Source: Sulfolobus acidocaldarius SUSAZ (GTDB lineage Archaea > Thermoproteota > Thermoprotei_A > Sulfolobales > Sulfolobaceae). Taken from it: a stretch of DNA of 64,000 nucleotides. Both the position numbers and the translations under genes were made by a program. Each line of letters begins with the position of its first letter. The first letter of the stretch is position 1. Positions 46,450-55,105 of this stretch are shown piece by piece. The DNA lies in contig CP006977.1 in the NCBI GenBank assembly GCA_000508305.1, positions 962,621-1,026,620 on the forward strand, read 5' to 3'. The notes under the pieces are model-generated. The model worked only from the letters and a program-made list of their open reading frames with translations. It was not told the origin of the DNA and searched no databases.

Positions 46450-47089
46450 AGTTAAGTTAGGTAAGAAAATTGTTCTCGATAACGTAAATATTGAGCTAAA
46501 ACCAGGTATTACTGCAATATTAGGACCCAACGGGTCTGGCAAAACTACTCTGTTAAAGACAATAATCGGTATGATTGAACCAACTGAAGGCAAAGTAATA
46601 GTTAACGAGAATTTGTCATATTCTCCCGCAGAATTCTATACGGTAAATATGAAAACGATTGATGTTATCCTGGCTGGACGAAAGAAAGGGGAATACCAAA
46701 AATACATTGAACTATTTAACATAGCGGATCTTATGGAAAATGACTTTCAAAATTTAAGCTCTGGTCAAAAGAGACTGATCCTAATAGTAAAGGCTTTAGG
46801 CGAAGGAGACGTGGTAATAATGGATGAACCCTTTGCCAACTTAGATATGAAAAACAGGATAATTGTATTAGATGCCTTATTGAAATTGAAGAGTGAGAAG
46901 AATTTTATTATTACATCACATGAGCTAGAAGTTGTAAATTACGCAGATGAAATAATCTTGATAAAAAAAGGAAAAGTAGTATATTTAGGAAGTAAGGAGA
47001 ATATTAGCGACTTGATTCTCTCTGAAGTTTATGATGTGAGAATAAGATCTTTAGTTATAGCTGGAAGGAGATTCTTTTTCCATGAGTAA
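46430..47089 (+). CDS. ABC importer ATPase subunit
   Basis: A 219-residue ATPase with Walker A ILGPNGSGKTTLLK, Q-loop region, signature LSSGQKRL, Walker B VVIMDEPFANLD and switch His in ITSHELEVV. It is shorter than the usual 250 residues because the C-terminus is reduced. The ATG at 46430 lies inside the permease gene (20-nt overlap), so translation is coupled. It powers the FecCD-type permease. Confidence 0.92.
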   Translation: MIVKGLKVKLGKKIVLDNVNIELKPGITAILGPNGSGKTTLLKTIIGMIEPTEGKVIVNENLSYSPAEFYTVNMKTIDVILAGRKKGEYQKYIELFNIADLMENDFQNLSSGQKRLILIVKALGEGDVVIMDEPFANLDMKNRIIVLDALLKLKSEKNFIITSHELEVVNYADEIILIKKGKVVYLGSKENISDLILSEVYDVRIRSLVIAGRRFFFHE

Positions 47090-47295
47090 AGGCTAGTTAA
47101 ATAATAATTGGTAATTTAAGCTCTTGTCTCTATGTCAGAAATACCATTCTTTACGGAGCAAATAGTATATATTTTGTTTTTGACATAGTATAATATAGGG
47201 TAAGCGGTCAATCCGCGATAATATAGTAGGTAAGTGTTATTAGGGAGATCCTATTTCTTCTTATATAATTTTATATGTTAGTGGTTCTTTATGTA

Positions 47296-47311
47296 CAAAT
47301 GTACACATTTG
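47296..47311. promoter_or_regulatory. Palindrome CAAATGTACACATTTG upstream of the second Lrs14 gene
   Basis: Half-sites CAAATGT and ACATTTG are exact inverted repeats around a 2-nt centre, just before the TATA-like TTTTTTAATATA at about 47315. The start codon of the regulator gene is 65 nt further on. Lrs14 proteins are known to bind their own promoters, so self-regulation is a reasonable guess. Confidence 0.5.
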
Positions 47312-47375
47312 CATATTTTTTAATATATCACTTTTTTTAGTTAGCAAAAACAAGTAATATTTGGAGTGATACAAA

Positions 47376-47747
47376 ATGGAGACAGTACTTCAAATTCCAT
47401 ATCAAAAGAAAACACAAATTGAAAAACTACTTGAGTTCATATATGGACTCAATGAAAAGGAAGTACAACTAATATTCAGATTACTATACTCTGATACAAA
47501 ACTAAATATAGAGGAATTAGCTGAGGAATTTAAGGTAAGTAAGGCGCTGATAAGTAAATCCCTAAGTGAATTAGCTAATAAAGGTCTTATAGAGAGAGAA
47601 AAAGTATCTAATGAGGGAAGAAAAGGAAGACCAATATATGTTTACTATGTTGATAGGGAACAACTATTTAAGAGAATAAACAGAGATCTTGAAGAACTAG
47701 TACAAGCTTCAATAGCGAAGTTAAAAGAGTATATTTTTAAATCTTAA
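47376..47747 (+). CDS. Lrs14-type winged-helix regulator (second of three)
   Basis: A 123-residue protein closely similar to the product of the gene at 43689: [20 protein letters not shown], then [20 protein letters not shown], then [20 protein letters not shown] and [20 protein letters not shown]. Recalled as Saci_1223, one of the six Lrs14 proteins tested for effects on biofilm and motility in S. acidocaldarius. GGAGTGA stands 8 nt before the ATG, so this gene uses a Shine-Dalgarno site rather than a leaderless mRNA. It overlaps the Sm-like gene by 4 nt at the 3' ends. Confidence 0.85.
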   Translation: METVLQIPYQKKTQIEKLLEFIYGLNEKEVQLIFRLLYSDTKLNIEELAEEFKVSKALISKSLSELANKGLIEREKVSNEGRKGRPIYVYYVDREQLFKRINRDLEELVQASIAKLKEYIFKS

Positions 47748-47977
47748 ACAGGAGACACTAAGATAACATTATCTCCTCTTATTACTATAGTACCTACTTT
47801 TCTTGTACTTCCGTCATTCATTATCTCTTCAGAATTCTCTAAGACTAGGTTCATATGCATATCATAACTTTTTAGAGTACCTCTTACTATTTTTTCTCCT
47901 TTCAGTTTAACTAGAACAGTCGAACCCAAAGATTCAGCTAAAACCTTATGAGCTGTTTCTGACACTATTACACCCAT
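47744..47977 (-). CDS. Sm-like archaeal protein (LSm)
   Basis: A 77-residue Sm protein: [20 protein letters not shown], then [20 protein letters not shown] (Sm1 motif with D-x-H-M-N), and [15 protein letters not shown] (Sm2 motif). It forms RNA-binding rings. The open frame extends upstream to 48028, but that part is not conserved in kind and would cross the divergent promoter. A TATA-like TATTTAA at 47998-48004 is about 24 nt before ATG 47977, so a leaderless start at 47977 is preferred. Confidence 0.88.
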   Translation of the reverse strand: MGVIVSETAHKVLAESLGSTVLVKLKGEKIVRGTLKSYDMHMNLVLENSEEIMNDGSTRKVGTIVIRGDNVILVSPV

Positions 47978-48014
47978 TATCATACATGATCTAAGGATAT
48001 TTAACTTTAATGAT

Positions 48015-48422
48015 ATGCCAAACCTCATTAACAGAGTATCGAGAGTTTTAGTTTCAGGCTACAGTAAGACATTTAAAAATGCTGAAATAAACATGGATGA
48101 AATAGATCTGAGAACAATCGATAGTAAATTTGTGGAAATCCTTCTTGAAGAGTATTTTGCGGATAATAATTCAGTGATAAATGACTTTTACATTATAAAA
48201 CTATCAGAAGATATTGAAAAGAAGGTGTTCCGATTTAAGGTATGGCTATCCAGACCCACAGATAATAAGATAGATGGATTTACAGGTTACCTTTTCTTTT
48301 ATCGAAACAGAGTAAAGATAAAGCTACCTATGATAAAGGAGAAACAAATTGATGATGCTGTAATACTTAAAGCTGTCCAGTTATTCCAGAGAATTTACTT
48401 CACTAAACGTGTTTATTACTGA
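48015..48422 (+). CDS. Hypothetical protein
   Basis: A 135-residue soluble protein. It begins [20 protein letters not shown]; the middle has acidic helices and strands ([20 protein letters not shown]) and the C-terminus is basic ([10 protein letters not shown]). I recognise no family. It diverges from the Sm-like gene over a very short promoter and converges with the next unknown gene, overlapping it by 20 nt at the 3' ends. Confidence 0.6.
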   Translation: MPNLINRVSRVLVSGYSKTFKNAEINMDEIDLRTIDSKFVEILLEEYFADNNSVINDFYIIKLSEDIEKKVFRFKVWLSRPTDNKIDGFTGYLFFYRNRVKIKLPMIKEKQIDDAVILKAVQLFQRIYFTKRVYY

Positions 48423-48933
48423 CAATGAAGTCCTTTAACCACTGAATAGTCCTCACGTCATTATTATCGTTAAGAAATTTCAGAAGTTTAGTTATAAACT
48501 CGTCCCTAGTTGATGACTGTGTAGCTAGACTAATTAACGTTTTTATAACCTCATTTTTATTTATCTTATACTCCATTTCATTTTCTCCAACTTTTACTAC
48601 GGTTCTATCATTATATAAGACAATTCTATCGTTAATGTAACCTCTCTCATCGATTATGTCATATTCTACACCGTATATCTCCTCAGACAGAAAAGTCCCG
48701 TCATCAAAAACCTTTAATTTCTTACCAGAGTAGTTACCTCCTTTTATAACGACTATGCCTAAGGACCTCAAATAGACCTTTACAGCTTGTATGAGCTCCC
48801 TTTCACTACACAGTAGTTTCTTCTCGTTTCCTATTAAACGTTTTAGCTCGTCCTCGTAAACTACCTTTCCATATATTAGGTTACTATTGAAAATGATGTC
48901 AATTATCCTAAGTGCTTCCTTATCACAATTCAT
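48403..48933 (-). CDS. Hypothetical protein
   Basis: A 176-residue soluble protein. N-terminal helices (EALRIIDIIFNSNLIYGKVV, then YEDELKRLIGN) are followed by a beta-rich middle (VFDDGTFLSEEIYGVEYDII) and C-terminal helices (EFITKLLKFLNDNNDVRTIQ). There is no motif I can assign. The 20-nt 3' overlap with the convergent gene at 48015 could produce antisense pairing between the two mRNAs. Confidence 0.6.
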   Translation of the reverse strand: MNCDKEALRIIDIIFNSNLIYGKVVYEDELKRLIGNEKKLLCSERELIQAVKVYLRSLGIVVIKGGNYSGKKLKVFDDGTFLSEEIYGVEYDIIDERGYINDRIVLYNDRTVVKVGENEMEYKINKNEVIKTLISLATQSSTRDEFITKLLKFLNDNNDVRTIQWLKDFIVSNKHV

Positions 48934-49057
48934 ATAATCTAACTCTGATTAGGAATTTATAACATTTCTTTATCCTTACAAAAGAGATTAGAATATAAAA
49001 ATAGGAATAAAATGAGAGGATGTAAAAAGTTATTTAAATGGAGATTCAAATAATCAG

Positions 49058-49125
49058 TAAACGCTGGGATGCTGATAAGTGAAGAGAGACCACCGGTCTG
49101 AATGTATGATGTTTTAGAACAAAAG
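49058..49125 (+). ncRNA. Possible small RNA with C/D-box-like elements
   Basis: A TATA-like TTATTTAAATG at 49030-49040 would start transcription near 49058, 96 nt before the photolyase start. The following sequence has a C-like box GTGAAGA (49079-49085), a 12-nt spacer, CTGA (49098-49101), and a C'-like box ATGATGT (49106-49112), the order C-guide-D'-C'. A terminal D box (CTGA) is not seen, so this may instead be the photolyase 5' leader. Low certainty. Confidence 0.25.
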
Positions 49126-49153
49126 ATTATTTAGTTGTAGTATAATCATTAGT

Positions 49154-50446
49154 GTGGATTGTGCAGTAATATTTAGAAGGGATTTGAGATTATTCGATAA
49201 TACAGCACTTGTAAACGCTGTCTATCACTGTAATAAAATCTATCCCATTTTCATTGTTGATCCTAGACAAATGATAAACAATCCTTATAAATCAGAATTC
49301 GCAGCTACTTTCCTCATAAATTCCTTAGTTGAATTGGATAAAGAAGTAAATGGAAACTTAAACGTATATTACGGGTATCCTGAGAATATAGTCTCAAAAC
49401 TAGATATGGTAAATGCGGTTTTCATCAACGAGGACTACACACCATTCGCCATTCAACGAGACGAGAAAATGAAGGAAAATGCCTTGGATAAAGGAATTAA
49501 ATTCTTCTCGTATCCAGATGTCTTACTTTCAGCTGAAGAAAAGAAAATTAAAATAGGTAGGAGCTTTACACCATTTTACACTAAGGTAAGAGAACTAGAA
49601 GTGCCCAAACCACAATCTGTGGACAAAAGTATAAATGTGGAACGAATAAGCAATAGTTTATCAACAGATTTTCTATTGACTTTCAAAAAAGTTGAGTCAC
49701 CCTTACTTAAGGGAGGAAGACCTGAAGGTTTGATGCTATTAGATAGGGAGATAGACTACTCCAGAAAGGATTACCCAGCTGAGAAGAACTACTCTATGTT
49801 ATCACCTCATTTAAAATTTGGTACAGTATCTCCCAGAGAAGTATACCACAAAAAAATATCTGACCAAGCCTTCACTAGACAACTTTACTGGAGAGACTTT
49901 TACACATTATTAGCATATCAAAATCCTTACGTATTTGGTCATTCATTCAAAACAGAGTATGACAAGATAAAGTGGGAAAATAGTGAACAATACTTTAATG
50001 CGTGGAAGAATGGGATGACGGGTTATCCAATAATAGATGCAGGAATGAGAGCACTAAATACCACAGGTTTCATAAATGGAAGAGTGAGAATGTTGGTTGC
50101 GTTCTTCCTTACAAAAGTACTTTTTGTTGACTGGAGACTGGGAGAGAGGTATTTTGCGACAAAATTAGTGGATTATGACCCAGCTGTAAATAATGGGAAC
50201 TGGCAATGGGTAGCATCAACAGGCACAGATTACATTTTCAGAGTATTTGACCCTTGGAAACAACAGGAAAAATATGACCCAGAAGCTAAGTTCATAAAGG
50301 ATTATGTAAAGGAGTTAAGAGACTATCCACCATCAGTAATTCATAAAGTATACTTACATAAAATAACAGGTTACCCGTCACCGATTCTGAATTGGCGAGA
50401 AAGAGTGGAAATGGTCAAACAAACATACTTTAGCACAAAGGCATGA
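49154..50446 (+). CDS. phr: Deoxyribodipyrimidine photolyase
   Basis: A 430-residue class I photolyase from GTG at 49154 (MDCAVIFRRDLRLFDNTALV). The antenna-cofactor domain is at about 1-130. The FAD domain has SPHLKFGTVSPREVYHKKI, then QLYWRDFYTLLAYQNPYVFG, GYPIIDAGMRALNTTGFING, and NNGNWQWVASTGTD. It repairs cyclobutane pyrimidine dimers with visible light, important for a surface-living thermoacidophile. Light repair and a phr gene are established for S. acidocaldarius (recalled as Saci_1227). It converges with the ATPase gene, 31 bp apart. Confidence 0.95.
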   Translation: MDCAVIFRRDLRLFDNTALVNAVYHCNKIYPIFIVDPRQMINNPYKSEFAATFLINSLVELDKEVNGNLNVYYGYPENIVSKLDMVNAVFINEDYTPFAIQRDEKMKENALDKGIKFFSYPDVLLSAEEKKIKIGRSFTPFYTKVRELEVPKPQSVDKSINVERISNSLSTDFLLTFKKVESPLLKGGRPEGLMLLDREIDYSRKDYPAEKNYSMLSPHLKFGTVSPREVYHKKISDQAFTRQLYWRDFYTLLAYQNPYVFGHSFKTEYDKIKWENSEQYFNAWKNGMTGYPIIDAGMRALNTTGFINGRVRMLVAFFLTKVLFVDWRLGERYFATKLVDYDPAVNNGNWQWVASTGTDYIFRVFDPWKQQEKYDPEAKFIKDYVKELRDYPPSVIHKVYLHKITGYPSPILNWRERVEMVKQTYFSTKA

Positions 50447-50477
50447 CCACAGAAGAAAAAGTATAAAGAAAAAATTA

Positions 50478-51830
50478 CTACGTTGCCACTGCATTAAAAT
50501 TATTTTGCACGTTACTAGTCTGGTCATCAGACACTAACTCTTTTAGAATGCTTCGTGTCCTCTCCTCAAGTATTAATGAATCACCTCTTATAATTCGTAT
50601 AACCTCTAATGTAGGTATCTCCACCACATCAACACCTTGGACATTAATCTTGGTATTAGTTATTATGAACTTCTTCCTTATCTTGTAGATTTTCTTGTCA
50701 TTTTCAACCTGCTCCACATAAGGTAGCAACGAAATCTCGTCCCCTGATATCTCATTTCCATTAGATAACTTAACAATACCTAGATACCCGTAATCGTCCT
50801 TAGCGAAGAATATACCTACAGTTATGTTCTTACCCTTGACCTCGACTCTCTTTCCCCTCTGATGTACATAAGATACTCTAAACTCTTTAGATAGTGACGA
50901 GATTGTCTCTCTAAGCATTTTCTCTAGTGTCGTGGAATTCTCCTCTACGTTCTTTAACGTATATGAGGATTGAATACTGTCCTTTATACACTCCACATTT
51001 CCTTCACAATCAGTTTCAATCCTTTCTACCTCTGATTTTATGAACTGTAGGATAGAGCTTACGGTGGTTAATTCTCTACCATTCCACATTGCCAAAATTA
51101 TCGGAAATAACACGTCAGATATTGGCTTGCAATAAGCTTCCACTATCTCTTTAATATCATCAGATGTGAGAGCACTGTCTAAACTTATCCTGCTCTCATC
51201 TAGTCTTCTCCTTATGGCTAAATCGGTAACTTTATTGTAAGCATCAGTTGGAATTGCCATTAAAATAGGCACATTTAGACCAGAATTTATCAGTCTATGT
51301 ATTTTAGATAGATGACCGTCCCTAATCTCATCAACTAAAATTATGACATCCATGACGTTTTTCAAATCATTTACAAACTTCAGTATACCGTCAAAGTCCC
51401 TACCGTAGTCTAAACAATATAACCTCAGTAAGAAATCATCCAGTTTACCGCACATGGAGTAAAGGTGATTTTCAAAACTTACTCCAGTTAGCTTCTTCAG
51501 GAAGCCGTACTTGTACTTTTTCCTATCCATTTTGCCTATTACAATGTTCTTCACCATGAATGTATCAATCTTGTCCCAGAATTCACTCTCTATATCTCCC
51601 TTGCTTGAAAGGTCTAGGAATAATGTGAACTTTTCTTTACTGACAACCTCCTCAACCTTCTTGAGAATGGTTGTCTTCCCCATACCAGGTTGCCCTATAA
51701 TGGACGCAATATCCTTGTTCTTTATGACTTCTAACGATTTACTCAAATATTGCTTATATGTGGGTCCAGCTAAAATAACATTCTTAGCAGACCAAGTTGT
51801 AACTGTAACCTTGGGTATATTACATATCAT
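50478..51830 (-). CDS. P-loop ATPase of unknown role, paired with a winged-helix protein
   Basis: A 450-residue AAA+/STAND-like ATPase. Walker A is IIGQPGMGKTTILKKVEE (about 44-61), Walker B is VIILVDEIRDG, and an Arg-rich stretch DLAIRRRLDESRIS resembles sensor 2/arginine-finger regions of Cdc6-like proteins. About 300-450 forms a second, beta-rich domain I do not recognise (FRVSYVHQRGKRVEVKGKNI). Its ATG follows a winged-helix gene by 6 bp with AGAGGTGA as ribosome site. The pair may form a DNA-directed switch, but no substrate is visible. Confidence 0.7.
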   Translation of the reverse strand: MICNIPKVTVTTWSAKNVILAGPTYKQYLSKSLEVIKNKDIASIIGQPGMGKTTILKKVEEVVSKEKFTLFLDLSSKGDIESEFWDKIDTFMVKNIVIGKMDRKKYKYGFLKKLTGVSFENHLYSMCGKLDDFLLRLYCLDYGRDFDGILKFVNDLKNVMDVIILVDEIRDGHLSKIHRLINSGLNVPILMAIPTDAYNKVTDLAIRRRLDESRISLDSALTSDDIKEIVEAYCKPISDVLFPIILAMWNGRELTTVSSILQFIKSEVERIETDCEGNVECIKDSIQSSYTLKNVEENSTTLEKMLRETISSLSKEFRVSYVHQRGKRVEVKGKNITVGIFFAKDDYGYLGIVKLSNGNEISGDEISLLPYVEQVENDKKIYKIRKKFIITNTKINVQGVDVVEIPTLEVIRIIRGDSLILEERTRSILKELVSDDQTSNVQNNFNAVAT

Positions 51831-51836
51831 ACTTTT

Positions 51837-52340
51837 TCACCTCTTCTTTCTTTTCACTATTCCATATACAGCTCCTTTCCTTACGTATCCCTCATTTCCT
51901 CCTGCAATTAAATCATAATTAGATTCCACATAAGACCTAAATTTAGAATAAAATTCCTCTTTTGTCAGCCCAAGTTCAACCCTGATATTTTCTAATGACG
52001 CATATCCCAGGTTGTCTTTAACCTTATCATAGATCTCGTCAAAAGAACCAACGTTAAGTTTCCACTTCTCACCAACTATTTCCTCAAGTTTCTTTATCTC
52101 GTCCTTTATTTCTCTTAATAAACCTATTACAATAGCATTAGAATCAACTTTAACGAGCTCATATGATTTTCCACCGTTAACGTCATACTTCTTTACTAAA
52201 CCCTCACTCTCCAATTCAGTTAATACTTTCTCTATGTCCTCAGGATCCTCCTTAATTCTTCTTTTTATTTTTGAAAAAGCTATCGGTTTTCCATCATAAA
52301 GTTCCTGAAGAACTGAAATAACCACGTCCTTATTAATCAT
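51837..52340 (-). CDS. Winged-helix protein, partner of the P-loop ATPase
   Basis: A 167-residue protein with an N-terminal winged helix (VVISVLQELYDGKPIAFSKI, then EDIEKVLTELESEGLVKKYD), a central helix of coiled type (LLREIKDEIKKLEEIVGEKW) and a second helical domain (YASLENIRVELGLTKEEFYS, then KFRSYVESNYDLIAGGNEGY) that resembles another HTH. It precedes the ATPase gene by 6 bp, and no other gene is in this operon. DNA binding is likely; target unknown. Confidence 0.65.
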   Translation of the reverse strand: MINKDVVISVLQELYDGKPIAFSKIKRRIKEDPEDIEKVLTELESEGLVKKYDVNGGKSYELVKVDSNAIVIGLLREIKDEIKKLEEIVGEKWKLNVGSFDEIYDKVKDNLGYASLENIRVELGLTKEEFYSKFRSYVESNYDLIAGGNEGYVRKGAVYGIVKRKKR

Positions 52341-52631
52341 GATTCTAAAAGTTTGACCAGAAGAATTTTAAACCAAAATGCTACATAATACCAATCGCTC
52401 TGACGTGCAGTCATCATTGTTCAGTAAAGACCAATTCGCTCACTAGTTACTATAAGAAACTCACGTTTTTAGATTTTATTCACATTAAAACAGAAGTAGG
52501 AACACTGGTTAACTCAATAGAAAAATAAATCTCCATAGTGGTATTAACTTAATCAGTAATACAACTAAAACAAACAAAAAAGAGATGTATCCTTTAAATC
52601 ACAGTCTAAGGTAAAAGTCGGTGAAAATAGA

Positions 52632-53288
52632 TCATGCTTTAATCTTAAAAGGAAACCTTTCTAATCTATAAGCCATATCCCAGAACATATACTCGAAAAT
52701 TGATGCTAGTCTAAAGTGCTTAAACATCATTTTCTCTTGGCTATCAGTCAATTTAAAAGAATTTATTATATTTAATACGTTCTTAACTCCAACTTCGTAC
52801 TCTTCTCCTCCATAAGTATCTATCCATCTTTTGTATAATGGATTTGGAGAGCCTTTCTTTGTTAACTCCCTGCCTACTTCCATATAAATCCAATAGCAAG
52901 GAAGAACAACAGCCACACCTTCATAGAAGGGTCTTGAATATACAGTAGATAATAAATAAGAAGTATACATAAGGTTAGACGGAGATTGTTCAAAATCTTC
53001 AGGATTTATCTTCCAGTTAGTGAAGAAATAATTATGAAGATCCCTTTCCACTTTTATAACATCTGAAACATGTGTAGCAAATAGAACTGATTGCTCTTGA
53101 GAGTCTGCTTTAGCCGACAAAACGGCTAGTGCTTTACTGAAATCTTTTAAGTAATGATAGTCCTGAATTATATAATATTTAAACCTTTCTTCTTCTAATT
53201 TTCCACTCACTAATCCTGTAATAAAAGGATGTGATAATATTGCAGAATAAACATCAGATATTGACTCCCATAGACGTTCAGAAAGCAC
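52632..53288 (-). CDS. tenA: TenA-family aminopyrimidine aminohydrolase / thiaminase II
   Basis: A 218-residue TenA-C type protein. FKYYIIQDYHYLKDFSKALA, then VVLPCYWIYMEVGRELTKKG with the active-site Cys, and FEYMFWDMAYRLERFPF at the end with the conserved Glu. It salvages 4-amino-5-aminomethyl-2-methylpyrimidine (or hydrolyses thiamine) for thiamine synthesis. The upstream 290 bp show no clear TPP riboswitch. It lies 32 bp downstream of a membrane-protein gene's stop on the same strand. Confidence 0.9.
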   Translation of the reverse strand: MLSERLWESISDVYSAILSHPFITGLVSGKLEEERFKYYIIQDYHYLKDFSKALAVLSAKADSQEQSVLFATHVSDVIKVERDLHNYFFTNWKINPEDFEQSPSNLMYTSYLLSTVYSRPFYEGVAVVLPCYWIYMEVGRELTKKGSPNPLYKRWIDTYGGEEYEVGVKNVLNIINSFKLTDSQEKMMFKHFRLASIFEYMFWDMAYRLERFPFKIKA

Positions 53289-53320
53289 GTTATAAAGTTT
53301 AATAAAACAGTTATATAAAT

Positions 53321-54985
53321 TTACGTACCGTGTTCATATCGTAAGTTTATATCTTGAAAGCCTTGGTAAACTGAGTAATATGCATTTATCATCAATATTT
53401 TAGTGTCTGGGCTAATGTAGAGTTGAGGCAGAGGTGCAGATATATTAACTATTTCCCATTCTCCACTTTTGAGGTTGGTGGAATTCGATATCCAGACAAA
53501 TCCATTAGGTGGACCTGCTGAATCAACAAGTATTCTGAACAACGGAGTGATTGGACTAGGACCATTATAGCTCACATTCAGGAGCATACTCATTATGTAA
53601 CCCTGACTGTCATAATCTACCTTTAGTACGTCGATATGAATTGAATTGGAATATGAGAGAAAATTGTAATGGAAAAAGAATGCGAAGCCTAGTATAGCTA
53701 GAAGAAACATGGAAATTATTACTGTCTTACTCCCTCTGCCCAGTGAAATACTACTGTTATCGTTATTATTTAGAGTGTTTGTATAGCAGAACATTGGCCA
53801 ATATATTAGATAATTCCACAGTACCCTGTACAAAAATAGAAAGGCGAAATATGCTATCCCATACCATTTATTTCTAAAGAGAATCAGACCCATTATGACT
53901 ATCAGAATTGGGGCTACAGTGAAGAACAGTGGGTAAAGATAAAAGATATTGGTAAACGATAACAAATTATAACCATAACCTATCTGTAACAGGGAGCTAT
54001 CCATAGGCGTTACTACACCTTGAATATAGTAACTAGGATTAATCAGAATGAAATAACCATTAAAGAGGAAAAATATCAACACTGCTGGGATAAGAAATTT
54101 CTTTAGATCCTTTCTATATGATATTAAGTAAAATGGCAAAATTACAAGGGGAGTCTGCTTATATGCTATTGATAGACCATAAAATACACCCTTCCATTTT
54201 ACGTCTTTTACTAGCAAAGATAATAATAGAAAGAACACCCATACGATATCAGTAACTCCTCCTGTTGAATAAAATATGTATGAGGGTATTAGGTAGGCAC
54301 TTATAAATAAAGCATATTCCTTTTCAGACAGGTAAAAGAATGTAATGATACCTATCAATAGATCAAATGTCAGATAAACGTAGTTTGGAGAAATCTTTAG
54401 CAGGACTGCAGGTATAAGAACGAGAAATGATAATGAAGGATAATTCAGGTTAGTCACAAAACCGCCAGTAAGTATGGGAGTTGGATAAGAGAGGTAAATA
54501 TTTTGATGGTAAAACTGGTAGACATTAGCAGTATTTATAGGATTATAAGGGTTAAGACCATGCAAAAAAAGGTACGCAGAGTAGTAAGATATCATTGAAG
54601 AATCCGTACCGAAAAACACTCTTATTTGTAAAAAATAGATCATTGAAGCTAAGAAAAATATTAGGCTAAAGACTTTCAATTTTCTGAAATATATACCTAG
54701 ACCCAAAATCACATACGTGAACAGAAATAACCATATATTCTGAGTAAGTATGATGTAAAAGATTGGAATTAGTGCCAGTTCGGTGTAAATTATATATGTA
54801 AGTATACGCTCATTTACCTCTTTGAAATCTAAGAACAAAACAATTCCAGCCAATGTCACTATTACGAGATCAGCAACAACTGTCCATGTGTTAAGATAAG
54901 CGTTTGCGCCCATTATACTGGTCGCAAGGAACAGGAGAAACTGGGAGATGTTAGCATTCAGAGACTCTTTGTACCTTAGTGCCAC
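53321..54985 (-). CDS. Multispanning membrane protein, GT-C glycosyltransferase-like
   Basis: A 554-residue protein with about 11-12 membrane helices and a C-terminal extracellular beta-domain (about 440-554, SISLGRGSKTVIISMF and on). A segment after helix 3-4 (FFGTDSSMISYYSAYLFLHG, then LNPYNPINTANVYQFYHQNI) has the D/acidic-loop layout of GT-C transferases such as the DUF2029/GT87 group, which use lipid-linked sugars. It may act on glycolipids or the S-layer glycan. No neighbours confirm it. The start ATG at 54985 is used. Confidence 0.6.
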   Translation of the reverse strand: MALRYKESLNANISQFLLFLATSIMGANAYLNTWTVVADLVIVTLAGIVLFLDFKEVNERILTYIIYTELALIPIFYIILTQNIWLFLFTYVILGLGIYFRKLKVFSLIFFLASMIYFLQIRVFFGTDSSMISYYSAYLFLHGLNPYNPINTANVYQFYHQNIYLSYPTPILTGGFVTNLNYPSLSFLVLIPAVLLKISPNYVYLTFDLLIGIITFFYLSEKEYALFISAYLIPSYIFYSTGGVTDIVWVFFLLLSLLVKDVKWKGVFYGLSIAYKQTPLVILPFYLISYRKDLKKFLIPAVLIFFLFNGYFILINPSYYIQGVVTPMDSSLLQIGYGYNLLSFTNIFYLYPLFFTVAPILIVIMGLILFRNKWYGIAYFAFLFLYRVLWNYLIYWPMFCYTNTLNNNDNSSISLGRGSKTVIISMFLLAILGFAFFFHYNFLSYSNSIHIDVLKVDYDSQGYIMSMLLNVSYNGPSPITPLFRILVDSAGPPNGFVWISNSTNLKSGEWEIVNISAPLPQLYISPDTKILMINAYYSVYQGFQDINLRYEHGT

Positions 54986-55105
54986 GGACTTTGGTATCCG
55001 TGACTCAAAATAAATTTTTTGGAAATAGAGAATAGATTAAGCATGATCTTTCGTTAAAAATCCCTTTTATAAAGAAACTCTAACAAAAAAAGAAAAGATA
55101 AAACA

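Noticed and set aside
47978-48028. Longer N-terminus of the Sm-like protein
   Set aside because: The extra residues overlap the divergent gene's start and lie upstream of or across the TATA element; they have no Sm-like pattern.
52341-52631. Possible TPP riboswitch near tenA
   Set aside because: This 290-bp stretch lies downstream of tenA on its strand, and no CUGAGA/thi-box-like core is seen here or before the tenA start at 53288.
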